Below, piece by piece: positions 1-10,849 of a stretch of 64,000 bases of DNA. Location of the stretch: positions 3,900,204 through 3,964,203 of the forward strand of contig JAQNBH010000003.1 of assembly GCA_028752905.1 (NCBI GenBank), read 5' to 3'. Positions within the stretch are counted from its first letter, which is position 1, and the number at the start of each line of letters is the position of its first letter. The translations under genes were made by a program, and so were the position numbers. The stretch comes from Cladorhizidae sp. MBARI D1340-BT2. Taxonomy: Eukaryota > Porifera > Demospongiae > Poecilosclerida > Cladorhizidae. A model generated the notes under the pieces. It did not search any database, was not told where the DNA came from, and saw only the letters and a list, made by a program, of their open reading frames with translations.

Positions 1-478
1 TACTACATGTGCATCCATCTACAGCACATGTCCATAAGAAGTCGGCCACGCACAAACATTGGCCTTCTTTTCATTGTTATATTAAAGAATACACTTTAGA
101 ATATGTCATGTATTGAAAAAGCAGAAAACCAGGAATTAAATGACCCAAAAAGGAATAGAGATCGAGTTATCTTTACTCTTGTGTAAAGTCATGACAACCA
201 ATACCAACTATGCACGTCAGCTGTATAAACCTACATGCTGAGAGAACTTTTCTACATTAGGGCCTGTTGTCACTGAGCTGCCATGCCTTCATGGAATTCA
301 GCAACCGCCACAATAACTGAAGTCATTAGCCACCAGGCAAGATCTGTAAAGCTAGTTCGCTCTAATTATAGGTCATCATAGCTTGCAGTCGATTGTTGTG
401 AGGAGAACTGAAAGAAAATATCAAGAAGCATTGCCATGCAGTACCTTCCTCTCCGCAGCTTGATTATGTGTAGCTGAC

Positions 479-838
479 CACGAGCCCAACAGCTCCATTC
501 AAACCTCTCCATCCTTCATGAGGAAGTCTACTGTAGCTGACCACGTGCACAACAGCTCCATTCAAACCTCTCCATCCTTCACTGAGGAAGTCTACTGTAG
601 CTGACCACGTGCACAAAGGCTCCATTCAAACCTCTCCATCCTTCATGAGGAAGTCTACTGTAGCTGACCACGAACACAATAGCTGCATTCAAACCTCTCC
701 ACCCTTCATGAGGAAACCTACTGTAGCTGGCCACGAGCACAACAGCTCCATTCAAACCTCTCCATCCTTCATGAGGAAACCTACTGGAGCTGGCCACGAG
801 CACAACGGCTCCATTCAAACCTCTCCATCCTTCATGTG
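479..838. repeat. 63-bp minisatellite, copy A
   Basis: About six units of a roughly 60-63-bp repeat containing ccattcaaacctctccat, ttcatgaggaa and ctgtagctg. The usual period is 63 bp, a multiple of three, so frames stay open on both strands (21-residue repeats such as NSSIQTSPSFMRKPTVAGHE). Copy number differs between the three units. I see no start, splice sites or conserved flanking exon, so I treat it as satellite rather than coding. Confidence 0.85.
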
Positions 839-842
839 ATTG

Positions 843-1974
843 GACGTTGATACAGAATAAATAAATGGGGTGATAATTGCTCATTGTTTTACCAACTGAA
901 ACAACATTTTTTTTTGAGAATTCGATTCGAAATTAAACAAATTCTAGAGGGTTAGATCTGTGACACAGTGTGAATGCAAAGCAAGAGTTTGCTGGATTTG
1001 AAATATAGTGTTGAATATGACCAACTTTTAAGGGGATTGGGAGGAACTCTTCCTTATCCAGACCCCCACAACCCGGCTCTCTCTACCAGGCACCTGCCTA
1101 GATAATAGTGTGGATTGGAATTGCCTGTACAATTTGGCATCCCCCAACAATGAAAATATGTTTCTAGGCATTTCAGAGGATCCACAACAGCTCAGTATTA
1201 GTTATAGGCTCACCAGGAAGAGAAGCAATTCGGTATCAGTGAACCTGTAGACTGATACTGAGTTACTTCTATTCCTGGTGAGCCTGTATACTAAATTACT
1301 TCTCTTCCTAATCTGCCAAGTTCTCCATTGTGTTGTCAGGAAACAACCACCACTGGGAGTTGGATGATGTCTGCAATCATGCAAGAGCTGCAGTGAACCA
1401 TGTCATATGCACATGCATTAACACAATGCTCCGATGCCCTGACCATGTTCTGATTGTCACAACCACAGTCACTGGTTGGATGACTCATGCTAAACCGCAC
1501 AGCTGGCTTTGCATTGTGTGGGGGAAGAGGCCCAGAGTGCCAGTGGCCGACTACTTGTCGTAGATAACATTCGTCCCACACAAGTGTGAAGGCTCTCAAG
1601 TTAAAGAGCAAGACACAGACCTTGCATTCACCTCAGCTTGCAAAAAGGATTCATGTCCTCCAATGTTGTGTTTCTCCAGGTGACTGCACATCACTGAGTG
1701 CCAGTCAGCAGATGCTCCCAGAAACATTCCCTTCGAAGATCAATTGGAGGAATTATGAATGGAATGGCCAAGGACTTCTAGCAACAATAGGACACCCCAC
1801 GGCACCTGAAGCAGCTCCTGCTTCCTGAGATTCTATTTCAGGAGACCTGATCGAGAGTTCCTTTCTCACTTGTGGCATCTCGGACAGCATTGGCGGCTCT
1901 CAGAATTGACTCCCAGAGACTGTATTCAGAAGCCAAGTTGGGAGACAGTTGCATTTTTTTATTTTTTTAAAACT
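843..1974. other. Copy-A-only sequence, no gene recognised
   Basis: Left part of the 4.7-kb stretch (about 843-5568) that separates the 63-bp array from its usual flank in copy A. Both strands have only short frames without recognisable motifs. The one structural feature is the hairpin at 1206-1285. Confidence 0.6.
1206..1285. repeat. Imperfect 35-bp palindrome with 10-bp loop
   Basis: The left arm begins aggctcaccaggaagagaag. The right arm ends cttctattcctggtgagcct, with a few mismatches. The loop is gaacctgtag. It could be a tiny foldback remnant or a cruciform-forming sequence. No function is assignable. Confidence 0.7.
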
Positions 1975-2310
1975 TATGTTTAAAAATGGAAAATCATTTT
2001 CCACCCGTGCGCTTAACCACATACTTACATTTTAACGCCTAATGAAAAAGGTCATTGATTAGCCTAGGGCTTCCTCTAGCCACTGGTACCAATTTCAAAT
2101 CTTTAGCACTTAGCAATCTGGAGTTATTTTGGCTGAGGTTGCAGCCAGGGATTCAGGTTTTTGAGGTCCCTCCATGTCAAATATAGTTATACCTATACCA
2201 TATTTTAGTATCAAAAGAGAGCACACAGAGAGACCTATCTTTGGAGCAAGTCCATACCATGAAGTTTGCAGAATCTATGGAGCTCTAAAGTTGTAACCAT
2301 AAGTAAAAAA
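1975..2310. repeat. Half of the foldback element, isolated
   Basis: Sequence such as atcaaaagagagcacacaga, gacctatctt and gcagaatctatgga matches the right arm of the foldback element at 16747-17397 (for example 17250-17330). The matching left arm is absent, so this is a solo arm or truncated copy. It lies inside the copy-A-only insert. Confidence 0.7.
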
Positions 2311-2325
2311 ATATATATATATAAA

Positions 2326-2445
2326 ATGCCATTGTCTCCCCAAGATGAGGTGAGGGAGAGCAATAGTAATGAGGACCTGTTCGCTAACTTGGCTGACAAA
2401 GTGGACCACTTGGAATCGTTCGGTGACCCCAAGGAACTGCAGTAA
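2326..2445 (+). other. Possible short exon or ORF, 39 residues
   Basis: ATG at 2326 and TAA at 2443 enclose 39 codons with a balanced, acidic composition (starts MPLSPQDEVRES, ends LESFGDPKELQ). That is unlike the low-complexity frames around it. No family is recognised. It may be part of an old transposon gene or chance. Confidence 0.15.
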
Positions 2446-2783
2446 AAGTGACGAGCTGCCTGCACAAAATAAGATTTCACTCCTGCATAGTCTTAGCTGG
2501 ACATAGTTTTAGCAACCTCAACATAGTTTTAGTTTGCTAAACTTGTTCAATCTCTTTGCCTTTTCACACACCAGCTCCATGTCAAATTAATGCACCAACA
2601 TCATAAGGCAAGCCTCTACACACATCAAGCGCCCCACCCATCTGATTTTCGAGGGGAAAGGTTAAGCGCCCAAGGAGGTGGCTATTTCCTTTATGGTAAC
2701 ACTATCATCCAACATCAATCACAATATTCCAACTTGGATCATTAACACGTCAAATGATGTAGACATTGTTGCAGAGTTGCCAA

Positions 2784-2865
2784 CCGTCCCGGAATGGCCG
2801 GGACAGTCCCGGAATTTTGAGCATTGTCCCGGTGGTGTCCTTGTCCCGGAAATGTCCCGGAATTT
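2784..2865. promoter_or_regulatory. Subterminal TCCCGG repeats of the hAT-like element
   Basis: The motif gtcccgga(a/t) or its complement occurs about six times within some 80 bp of the left end, and once near the right end (about 4436). The same cluster is at 41436-41535 and in decayed form at 20735-20855 and 58660-58770. Clustered subterminal repeats are the usual transposase-binding sites of hAT elements. That role is inferred here. Confidence 0.55.
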
Positions 2866-3242
2866 ACTGCTACACGCACCTTGCGCTTCCACTCGCTTAG
2901 ATAGTTTCAAGCTTGTTTAGTTTAGTCGTAAAGCAACAAAAACAGGACACTTTTTAGCAGAGAAAAACTTCAGATAAACAATTACGGCAACCTTTGACCT
3001 TGTTTCGATTGGAGGTGCGGCACTCACGTGAAACTTCTCAGCAATCTCAGCAAAATGCAAACAAGCAGAGGAGAGAATGCCATTTTGACAATAAATGGAT
3101 CAAAAAATTTCAGGGGATAGGCAAGAGTAATATATAATGAAATTGATTGACAAAGTAAGTAAGCATGGAATACAGCAAATACAGGGTAAATAGTAACATC
3201 ATGGGTACAATGTGCTGCTTGTGTTCAATGCAATAGTAATGT

Positions 3243-4365
3243 CAGTAATCTTGCCTTCATTTTGTCACTTGTATGCCCGATGTACCCTGTGTGCAATCGA
3301 CTTTGGTGTTACCCATAGTGGCCGTTAATGATGTCACATCTCACCTCAAGAGCAAGAAACATAAGGATATGTCAAAGGCTGCAACTATTCCAATCACCTC
3401 TCTCTTCCAACATCAGAGAAGTGATCAAGTAATCGAAGCAGAGGTCAGGTGGGCTACATTTGTTGCTAAGCACAACATATCCTTTCTGTCTAGTAACCAT
3501 GCCACCAAGCTTTTCAGCAAGATGTTCCCAGACTCTGAAATTGCAAAGAAATTATCCACCGCCATAGTGAAGAAAGCTCTTGCTCCTTACTTCACACAGA
3601 GAGTTATGGAGTCAATGTCAAGTGGTCCATTCTCTTTGATGATTGATGAATCCCATGACAAGAGGGATAAGTCTTGCATAATTCTTTTGAGGCTTCTTGA
3701 TCCACAGGTAGGTGAAGTACGGACGAGATTCTTGGATATGCCTGTTGTGAACATTGACCGCCAACTTGTTTCAAGCCTTGAAGGAGTCACTGACTAAGAA
3801 TGGGCTCAGCTTTGACAATGCAGTGTCTTTCATGTCTGATACCACCAATGTTATGAAAGGAGTGAGGTCAGGTGTGCAGAAGCTGATTAAGGATGAGATC
3901 CCAACTTTGTATGATGTTGGTTGCATCTGCCATTTGACTGATTTAACAGTCAAAACTGGTTTGAAGGTACTCCCAGTGAACATTGACCAGCTCTTCATCG
4001 ACATATTCTACTACTTCCATAGCAGCAAGAGAGCAGCAATTTGTCATCCTATGGTGTTCACTTTTCACTGAGCCAGGGGTGATCTTTAAGTATTGCCCCA
4101 CACGATGGCTCAGCTTGCTGAAGTGTGTGAATCGTTACCTCAGGCAGTATGATGCTTGAAGTCATTCTTCTTGTCTTGGAAGCTGAAAGGTCTGTAGCAT
4201 TCTTTCAAGGCTTGAAAATCCTCTGACGAAACCTCTGTTGTTCTTTTATCTTGCCCCTTTTATCTTGCCCTCAATGGATCAATTCAACCGCCTCTTCCAG
4301 AAATCTACAGAGAACACTACCTCACAGCTCACTGAGCTGTATGATGAGATGAACCAGTCAAAAAA
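3243..4365 (+). pseudogene. hAT-like transposase, frameshifted (copy 1)
   Basis: The N-terminal part has a zinc-finger-like stretch ending DVTSHLKSKKHKDMSK. It is followed by the transposase core with FSLMIDESHD, a conserved middle (VSFMSDTTNVMKG, YDVGCICHLTDLTVK) and the HCPTRWLSLLK-type block. Frames change around 3300, 3770 and 4070 and the C-terminal dimerisation region is missing, so it is inactive. The longest pieces are 3273-3797 and 3754-4071. The family is hAT with a BED/ZMYM-like N-terminus, judged by motif memory. Its best-preserved relative is split across 41970-50400. Confidence 0.75.
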
Positions 4366-4477
4366 TCGCGTATTTAATTAATGGGGAAAGGCACACACTA
4401 ATTAGGGGGCATGGTCGAAAATTCGTGCCATATATGTCCCGGAATTAACTTATGGAAAGTTGGCAAGTATGTTGTTG

Positions 4478-5084
4478 TGGGTGTGCTGTGGGTGTACATG
4501 TAGTTATGAATTCAAAATAATGAGATGCAAGTGCAACTTAATTCCTTTTTGAAGTCATGTGACGTAACCACAAGAGTCAAGGGTGTCTTCTTCATCGCTA
4601 GAGAGCCCAGGTAAGCACTGTTGCCATGCTAGCCTGCCTAGCAACAATGAGAGTGTACAAAGCATTCAGAGTGCTTCCTTAGTTTTGTAGCGTCAAAAAC
4701 CATAGCGGTCATTTTAGCGGTCAATGAAGTTTGTCTCAGAGTTCTTCCCTCTTGCATTCCAAGTCATTTGCCAGCAATAACCGTATATGGCCGCTCTTTG
4801 TGTCTGTGTGTGTGGTCTAACAGGAGTAGTAGCGACATGGTCTAAAGGCTGATTCACAATATGCAAAACACTCGAGCGATGCGACGTGATGCGTCATTTT
4901 TTTAAATATTGCAAATACAAAATTGCGTCGCATCGCTTGAATAGAATCGAGTTCTATTCCAGCGGCATTGCAACCTGTCGATTGCATCATTCTGGTGTGC
5001 TTTATTTGAGTTTATTTGTTTTTTGATTTTTCAGTAAAAGCTGGTGATTTCAAAGCTAAATGGACGACGAAAGACAGTGAGAAC
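4478..5084. other. Non-coding part of the copy-A-only insert
   Basis: AT-rich sequence with no long frame. At about 4875-4945 a short inverted repeat pairs gcgatgcgacg with cgtcgcatcgc around an AT-rich centre, possibly the tip of another small transposon. The MADF fragment follows. Confidence 0.4.
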
Positions 5085-5171
5085 TTTCCCTAGTACATGG
5101 GATACGTCCAGCAAGTGCTACAGGGACTTGAGAGCTAGGGGAAATGCATGGAAGCAGGTGGCACTTGAGGT
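5066..5171 (+). pseudogene. MADF-domain exon fragment (copy-A-only insert)
   Basis: One frame reads WDTSSKCYRDLRARGNAWKQ and then VALE before a gtaata donor-like site. It fits the middle of a MADF (Adf-1/Myb-SANT-like DNA-binding) domain: W-D, Y-R-D, basic residues, N-x-W-K. There is no complete domain or start. Related fragments occur in every unit (7262-7375, 21620-21735, 59080-59190). MADF proteins bind DNA and often derive from, or accompany, Harbinger-type transposons. Here only relics remain. Confidence 0.5.
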
Positions 5172-5655
5172 AATATTTTGACATTGCCAGCTATCTATGA
5201 TGTACATGAATAAGCATTTTAGCTATGCTATATCTTTCTTTGGACATCCTGAGGTACTTGAAATGAGATTCAGGATCTGAGAGCCACATCTCTTGGAGTA
5301 GATTATGTCACTCCCCCTTTGCCTCCTTCATGTGAAAATTGGACATAACCACATGCTTCTTTCCATCCTCCTCCTTCTTCTCATTAAAGCAACCAGAAAA
5401 ATTGGAAAAATCGGATCCAGGTCCTCCTCAGTCGAGTACAACCTTTCAACTCCACCATCCATGGCTAGAAAGTGTGCTTTGTTTCGAATGACATGAGCGC
5501 TGGCATCCATTAATTAATCGGTGGAGTTCTGGTTGGGTGAAAGTTCAAGTTTGCTGAAGCGGCGACTCCATTATTGTGAACTGCTAGAAGTTATACAACA
5601 CGATGCGAATGCCTAGCAGCATATTGTGAAACAGCCATAATAGGAGTAGCAACAC

Positions 5656-6140
5656 CTGGAGATGTGTGCGTTGCTGTGCTCCAGCTGAATGTCCCTGGAA
5701 TCCCTGCATGTCCCAGGAAAGACTGTGCAAGTTCTGGAGATGTGTGCGTTGCTATGCTTAGGCTGAATGTCCCTGGAATCCCTGCATGTCCCAGGAAAGT
5801 CTGTGCAAGTTCTGGAGATGTGTGCGTTGCTATGCTTAGGCTGAATGTCCCTGGAATCCCTGCATGTCCCAGGAAAGTCTGTGCAAGTTCTGGAGATGTG
5901 TGCATTGCTATGCTTAGGCTGAATGTCCCTGGAATCCCTGCATGTCCCAGGAAAGTCTGTGCAAGTTCTGGAGATGTGTGCATTGCTATGCTTAGGCTGA
6001 ATGTCCCTGGAATCCCTGCATGTCCCAGGAAAGTCTGTGCAAGTTCTGGAGATGTGTGCGTTGCTATGCTTAGGCTGAATGTCCCTGAAATCCCTGCATA
6101 TCCCAGGAAAGTTTGTGCAAGTTCTGGAGGTATGTGTGTT
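5656..6140. repeat. 78-bp tandem array, about six units (copy A only)
   Basis: Units begin ctggagatgtgtgcgttgct and contain tgaatgtccctggaatccct. Starts at 5656 and 5734 give a 78-bp period. Because 78 is divisible by three, three long repetitive frames stay open, which is why they look like proteins. In B (near 18705) and C (near 56645) the same place has a single unit, so the array expanded in copy A or collapsed in the others. Confidence 0.9.
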
Positions 6141-6429
6141 GATCTGCTCAAGCTGAATGATAGAGGAGTTGGAAAGGAACTGCTGATTGATGGCTAGCAT
6201 GTTGACCGTCCCCTGGTACCAATCCCCTTATGTGGAAAACACTTCTTTGCCGTTTATTTAAGTTCTTCTTCTACCTCACTCACGATGAGCTCAGCTGGAG
6301 CTGCAGGGAAATGATGATGACAGCGGCCTCGGGAGCAGACAGTCCCATTTTATTATTTTCTTGAAGTGTAGTTCCAAGGCAAGCTAAAGCTCTGACAGTG
6401 ACAGCTTGGGGAGCATCCCGGAAGACGTA

Positions 6430-6590
6430 CCTCAACGCGCACACACAGGAAGACGTAGCTCCACTCAGACACACAGGGAGACATACCTCCACGCACACAC
6501 ACAGGGAGATGTACCTCCACGCACACACACAGGGAGATGTACCTCCACGCACACACACAGGGAGACGTACCTCCACACACACAGAGGTGC
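6430..6590. repeat. 28-bp tandem repeat with CA tracts
   Basis: About five units of acgtacctccacgcacacac plus acaggg, period 28 bp. Copies B (about 19000-19050) and C (about 56945-57000) keep only about two units. Open frames through it are low-complexity artefacts. Confidence 0.8.
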
Positions 6591-6599
6591 ACATACCAC

Positions 6600-7260
6600 T
6601 TGCTTACTTGTTTAGATTTTCCCTTTTGAAATACATGTACCTCACACTCTACCTCACACTCTATTTAACCACTCACTTCAATATTTCACCTCCACGCCTA
6701 AATCCACCCACAAGGATTAGTTAAGGATACAATAATCGGAGTTGATTGTGAAAGATAAATAGTCATTTCATTTTAATTAAGTATGTTGAAAACAACCGCA
6801 CAACCATAACCTACTACGTACAGTGATGACCTCATAGAAACTTGCCACACTTCGACAGCCTCATTGGGATGAAGAACTAAGAAGGAAGTGGACATCTGTT
6901 GCTCTCACAGCATATCTAGAGGGTTCATCTTGAACCCTGACCACATGTGTACTTAGGATGTGAGATCACAAATAGACACAGCTATGTAGTGCTCAGGATA
7001 CTTGGAGAATTAGGCTGAAAGTGATCTCACATCCTAGCATTCAGATAGAGGCATGTGCAAGTGTGCACATATCGTGAATACAATTATGAAGTGGTTCACA
7101 AAATGTTGTTGTACTAGCAACGCAAATTATTGAGTACTATAACATGAGATCACATTGCATCACTTGAATAGACCAATTTGTTTGCTATGCTTTGGTAGAC
7201 ATGTTGATGAGTTCCATTTGTGTCCAGCAACACAATTGTTTCAGCAAGAAGATTGAGGCA
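6600..7260. other. Non-coding block, and empty site of the B/C hAT insertion
   Basis: No gene is seen. It includes acatgtgtacttaggatgtg near 6945, the uninterrupted version of the site where B and C carry the hAT-like insertion (19384-20862 and 57354-58773). The insertion is therefore younger than the A versus B/C split. Confidence 0.7.
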
Positions 7261-7261
7261 T

Positions 7262-7375
7262 TGAGGAGCTACCCTGGTGGGATGTACCCTACGGGTCTTA
7301 CAGGGACTTGAAGGCCAGGGAGAACACCTGGAAGCAAGTGACTGGGGTAGTAAAACGACAACAACAACTGTTTCC
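7262..7375 (+). pseudogene. MADF-domain fragment, unit A
   Basis: The frame reads WWDVPYGSYRDLKARENTWK and then QVTGVVK. The pattern W-D...Y-R-D-L-K-A-R-x-N-x-W-K-Q-V is typical of a MADF domain. Upstream codons are out of frame. Copies lie at 21620-21735 and 59080-59190. It is probably one exon of an old DNA-binding gene or transposon accessory gene that the unit duplicated. Confidence 0.5.
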
Positions 7376-7514
7376 ATAGCAATGTTTGCCTACCTCATTG
7401 CTATACCTACAGCTGTGTTTTAGCATAGCAAATCAATTTTAAATAGTTCGAAATGAAGCAATGTGACTTGAAGCAGAGGATATTGTGAACTGCTTGAAGC
7501 AGCGCAAATGGATG

Positions 7515-7516
<2 letters not shown>

Positions 7517-7543
<27 letters not shown>
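7517..7543. repeat. (CA)n microsatellite
   Basis: A perfect run of CA repeats. The matching places in copies B (about 21883) and C (about 59335) are short and interrupted, so length varies between units. Confidence 0.9.
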
Positions 7544-7547
<4 letters not shown>

Positions 7548-7639
7548 CTTCACACGACTGTACCCATGTAGTCCACTTTCAGTTAGATGATCCTTTACCA
7601 TTTGAAATCGTACCTGCCAACGCCTCAATCTTAATTTAA

Positions 7640-10340
7640 AAAATATTTTTACTTGAATGAATATTTTTTTGCTTGATAATGATTACAGCGATCAATAGCT
7701 ACTACAGTCACCCATACAATATCACTGGAAGTATTGTTAGCACTAGTCTTACAAAGGCTGTGTGTGTTGCATGACTAAGCAAGTATGCTGGGATGGTTTT
7801 GAAGCATTCCTGATCCACATAAAGTTTAACGAATAACAGACTCACTGACTGCTTGTGTTCAGGGGGGGGAGTGCCAGGAAGATGTGGTTTCATAACCTTG
7901 TGGTAACGACTTTTGGAGCTCCATAGATTCTGCACACTTCACTATATGAACTTGAGCTCCAATCTCTGTGAACACTCTCTTGATATTAAGTTGCATATAC
8001 ATGTAGCCCAAATAAGGGTACTGTACCTCCAAAACCTGAGTGTCTGAATTAACTGTAGTTGTGGTTCCTGATTGGAAGTGCTAGCCAGTTGAAATTGTTG
8101 TCTGTGGCTAGAGGAAGTCCTCTCTACAACACATGTTGATTTAGGCACTAAAACATAATGAATTAGCAAGCGTGAGGTGCAGGGAAAAAATCATCCGTCA
8201 CCGGATTATCCAAGATGATTATGCCGTGTTTTTTATGTGTGGCTAATCAGAATTAGTAGGGGGGGGTGGGGAATCAGTGGTCGAGTTGAATACTTGTGTT
8301 CCCATACCAAGTGGGTGTCAAGTTCACATTGCAACCCCAGACATCTAGTACATTATACATGTACTATCAATGGGGCAGCAGTGCTGATCACACATCATAC
8401 ACCTTTCTCATGAAGGGTGTGGCAACATCTACACCAGCCAGTGCTAGTTAACCCAATGGTGGGTGGAATTTCATTGACAACACACAATGAGGTGTGTAAG
8501 TCTTACTAACGTCCTTCCATTGACCTTGTCAAATGAACCCATCCATATGCAGAAATAGTATTCTTTGAAAGGACACAGTTTCTACGGATCAAAATTAATG
8601 TCCTTCTCCTAGGCAATAGCTGATTATTTCCAAGGCATTTAATTAGAATCCAGCATGCGAACAGGCAGGATGGCAAGCTACAGAGAAGGGTGTGGCTTCC
8701 ACTATAAAGCTGCAAATTCCTGCAAATAATTATCTTTTCTAGTCACTCCCTGCAAGTATTTAACCTCTCGAAAATATCCCGCCCCAGGTGGTAATCTCAT
8801 AGCCCAGCAGGCAAGGTCTTCCCAAGAAAGCAGAATGTCAGCCGACAATGATCTACCCAATCAGTTATCGAGGAAAACATTACTAGGCAATAGGATACCA
8901 CTTGACACCCATCCCTCCCACATACACACACACACAGCAGACAAACATGATCTTTGATTTTGAAAGATTGGTGGAAAAATTGTTTTTTAAAATGTTATTT
9001 ACTAGGAAAGTTAAGAGGTTATTTAGCCACAATAAAGCCGACTCTCATAAAGCTGACTCTCTGATCTGCTACACTAAGCAATTGTGATATAAAAAGTTGA
9101 TTGGTCAATACTGAAAACAAACATGAAGCTCAAAGTAAACCATGAAACCACCCAAAGACATCTTGGTCTTGCACACCAGATGTTCATTTCATTTGGGTCT
9201 ACACTTTTGTACCCAGGGAAGTTTCATCATAAGCCCCCCAACCTATGAAAATACCCTAATAGACTGTATGAATGAGCCCTCTTAACCAATCACATTGTGT
9301 TGTCTATTTCCAGGGAAAGTCAGTGCCACTAGCAGCAGTAAAACGTCCTCCAATGGTGTGTGGTATTTTGCGATAGACAAATTTGGCTACAAACTGATGG
9401 CTACAATACCAATAAATTCTGTTTCGTCTAGCTCATGCAAGAAATGATATCTTAGTTAGGCACAAGAACTTTGACACAAGAACTTTGACAAACACAACCT
9501 GCTTCAAATTTCTCAGTTAAACTCTCAATGCTGAAAACACAACCAAGTTCTATTCCCTGGTCTTTGTCCATAACAAGGCAACTCTCCAAAGTTGAACACC
9601 AAGAAATTAACTTATCACAAATAACCATTGGCCTTAACAGGCTCAGCAATATCAAGATTAAATCATCAAGTTCACATGGGAAGACCGCTATACATTTATG
9701 GCCTAAGGATTGTAGCTTAGTAATCTGTAGCAAAAGCCTAGCTACAGTAATTATTTACCTGGATTCTTCTTCCTCTTCGTCTAGAGTAGTACTATGTCCC
9801 ATTATCCATACCTGCTAGAACTGTACCGGTAAACACTGATAGGTCTATTACACTTCTACTTGTAACCAGAAATCATATAATCTTAAGAAAATAGCGAATC
9901 ACACGGCCTTGATAAATTAACATCCGCCCAAGCAACAACTATTACCCAAAACTATCAGTACGCGCTCCGGAAACCACGGCTATGGTCGTACTCTGGGGGG
10001 GTGGGATGCAGCCAAGGTTATTCGGGATGTAGGACGAACATCGTTTGGGCATTCCTCACTCAGAAGCTCCTCGCCATCTGTTCCAAAGGCTATCAATTAA
10101 CTTGTGGATCCGCCTCCTCCCAATTCGATCCTGGTTGTGTTTGTACAGTTTTGTCTCATCCACTTTTGTATCGATTAAAAAAAATCCACTGTCTGTTTAC
10201 GCAACTCTGGTACTGCATTCCTCAATCGACCGCGCTGTCTTTATGTCGCGTTGGTGTATTGGAACTTTTAGTAGCATATACATACTTGTTTTTACCACGC
10301 TACGGTGTGACCTCACACAACGCTATATACACAGCACACT
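7640..10340. other. Non-coding unit block, no supported gene
   Basis: Conserved in B (27391-30019) and C (59440-62420). It includes a stretch (about 7910-8120) related to the arms of the foldback element (ttctgcacacttcac, gtggctagaggaagtcct), a small CA-rich tract near 8925, and a conserved 280-bp reverse frame (9452-9733) with no recognisable domain. The match between copies looks like duplicated DNA in general, not coding constraint. Confidence 0.6.
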
Positions 10341-10849
10341 TCCAACCACTTAGTGGTGAGCCAACGCAAGAAGCCATCAACTTCCATTTAGGTTTTACTT
10401 ACATAAAATAGTTACTACTACAACAAAATTACCATTTCATTTTCAGTGAAAACAAAACAAATGTCTTAAATTGTGTGGGCTTATATTTAAGTTGCTATGG
10501 CAACATCTCATGAATATTGATCTGATCAATTGGACCCTTTTATTTTTGTTTCTTATGATTTCTCTAATTCTGTTAGTATACAAGAATTGAAATTTAGTAT
10601 GTGATTACTTTCCACCACTTTCCACCAAATGAAAATTAATGTTAATTTTACATTAACCCTTTTTCATTCTAAAAACTAGGGGGTGGAGTTTGATAAAAGG
10701 CAATTAGTAATTTTAAGGCAATGAGTTCTGTTGGAGTTATAAATTCACTAATTCACTAAACATCAGTAAAGTTAATAAAAAAATATAGCTCTGTTTCAGG
10801 AACACAACGATGCAATTTATATAATTTCACAGCATCTTCTTCTTCAACA

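Larger units (their letters stand above)
2772..4471 (+). mobile_element. hAT-like element with 6-bp TSD, copy 1 (in unit A)
   Basis: Left end CAGAGTTGCCAACCG, right end GTTGGCAAGTATG, so the inverted ends share TTGCCAAC. The element is flanked by TTGTTG at 2766-2771 and again at 4472-4477, a perfect 6-bp direct repeat. Inside is a decayed hAT transposase in plus orientation. Typical hAT elements make 8-bp duplications. All copies here whose ends can be checked give 6 bp, so it may belong to a six-base-TSD hAT subgroup (inference). Confidence 0.75.

Noticed and set aside
479..838. Possible CRISPR-like array (repeat about 63 bp)
   Set aside because: There are no unique spacers; the whole unit repeats, and the DNA is animal.
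1336..1611. 91-residue Cys/His-rich reverse frame
   Set aside because: Cysteine spacing fits no zinc finger I know, and there is no splice or start context.
5591..6200. Three overlapping long frames of 177-195 residues with 26-residue repeats
   Set aside because: They are frames through a 78-bp tandem array; the period is a multiple of three, so openness is automatic. Copies B and C have one unit and no gene.
6280..6724. Frames rich in His-Thr and Cys-Val
   Set aside because: Produced by the 28-bp CA-rich repeat. No domain, and not conserved between units.
9452..9733. 93-residue reverse frame present in the A and C units
   Set aside because: No domain; frame broken in C; similarity does not favour silent sites as far as I can see by eye.
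10001..10411. 136-residue forward frame also partly present at 29806-30099 and 62073-62412
   Set aside because: The three copies are alike because the DNA is duplicated; each has different frame breaks and there is no recognisable domain or start.
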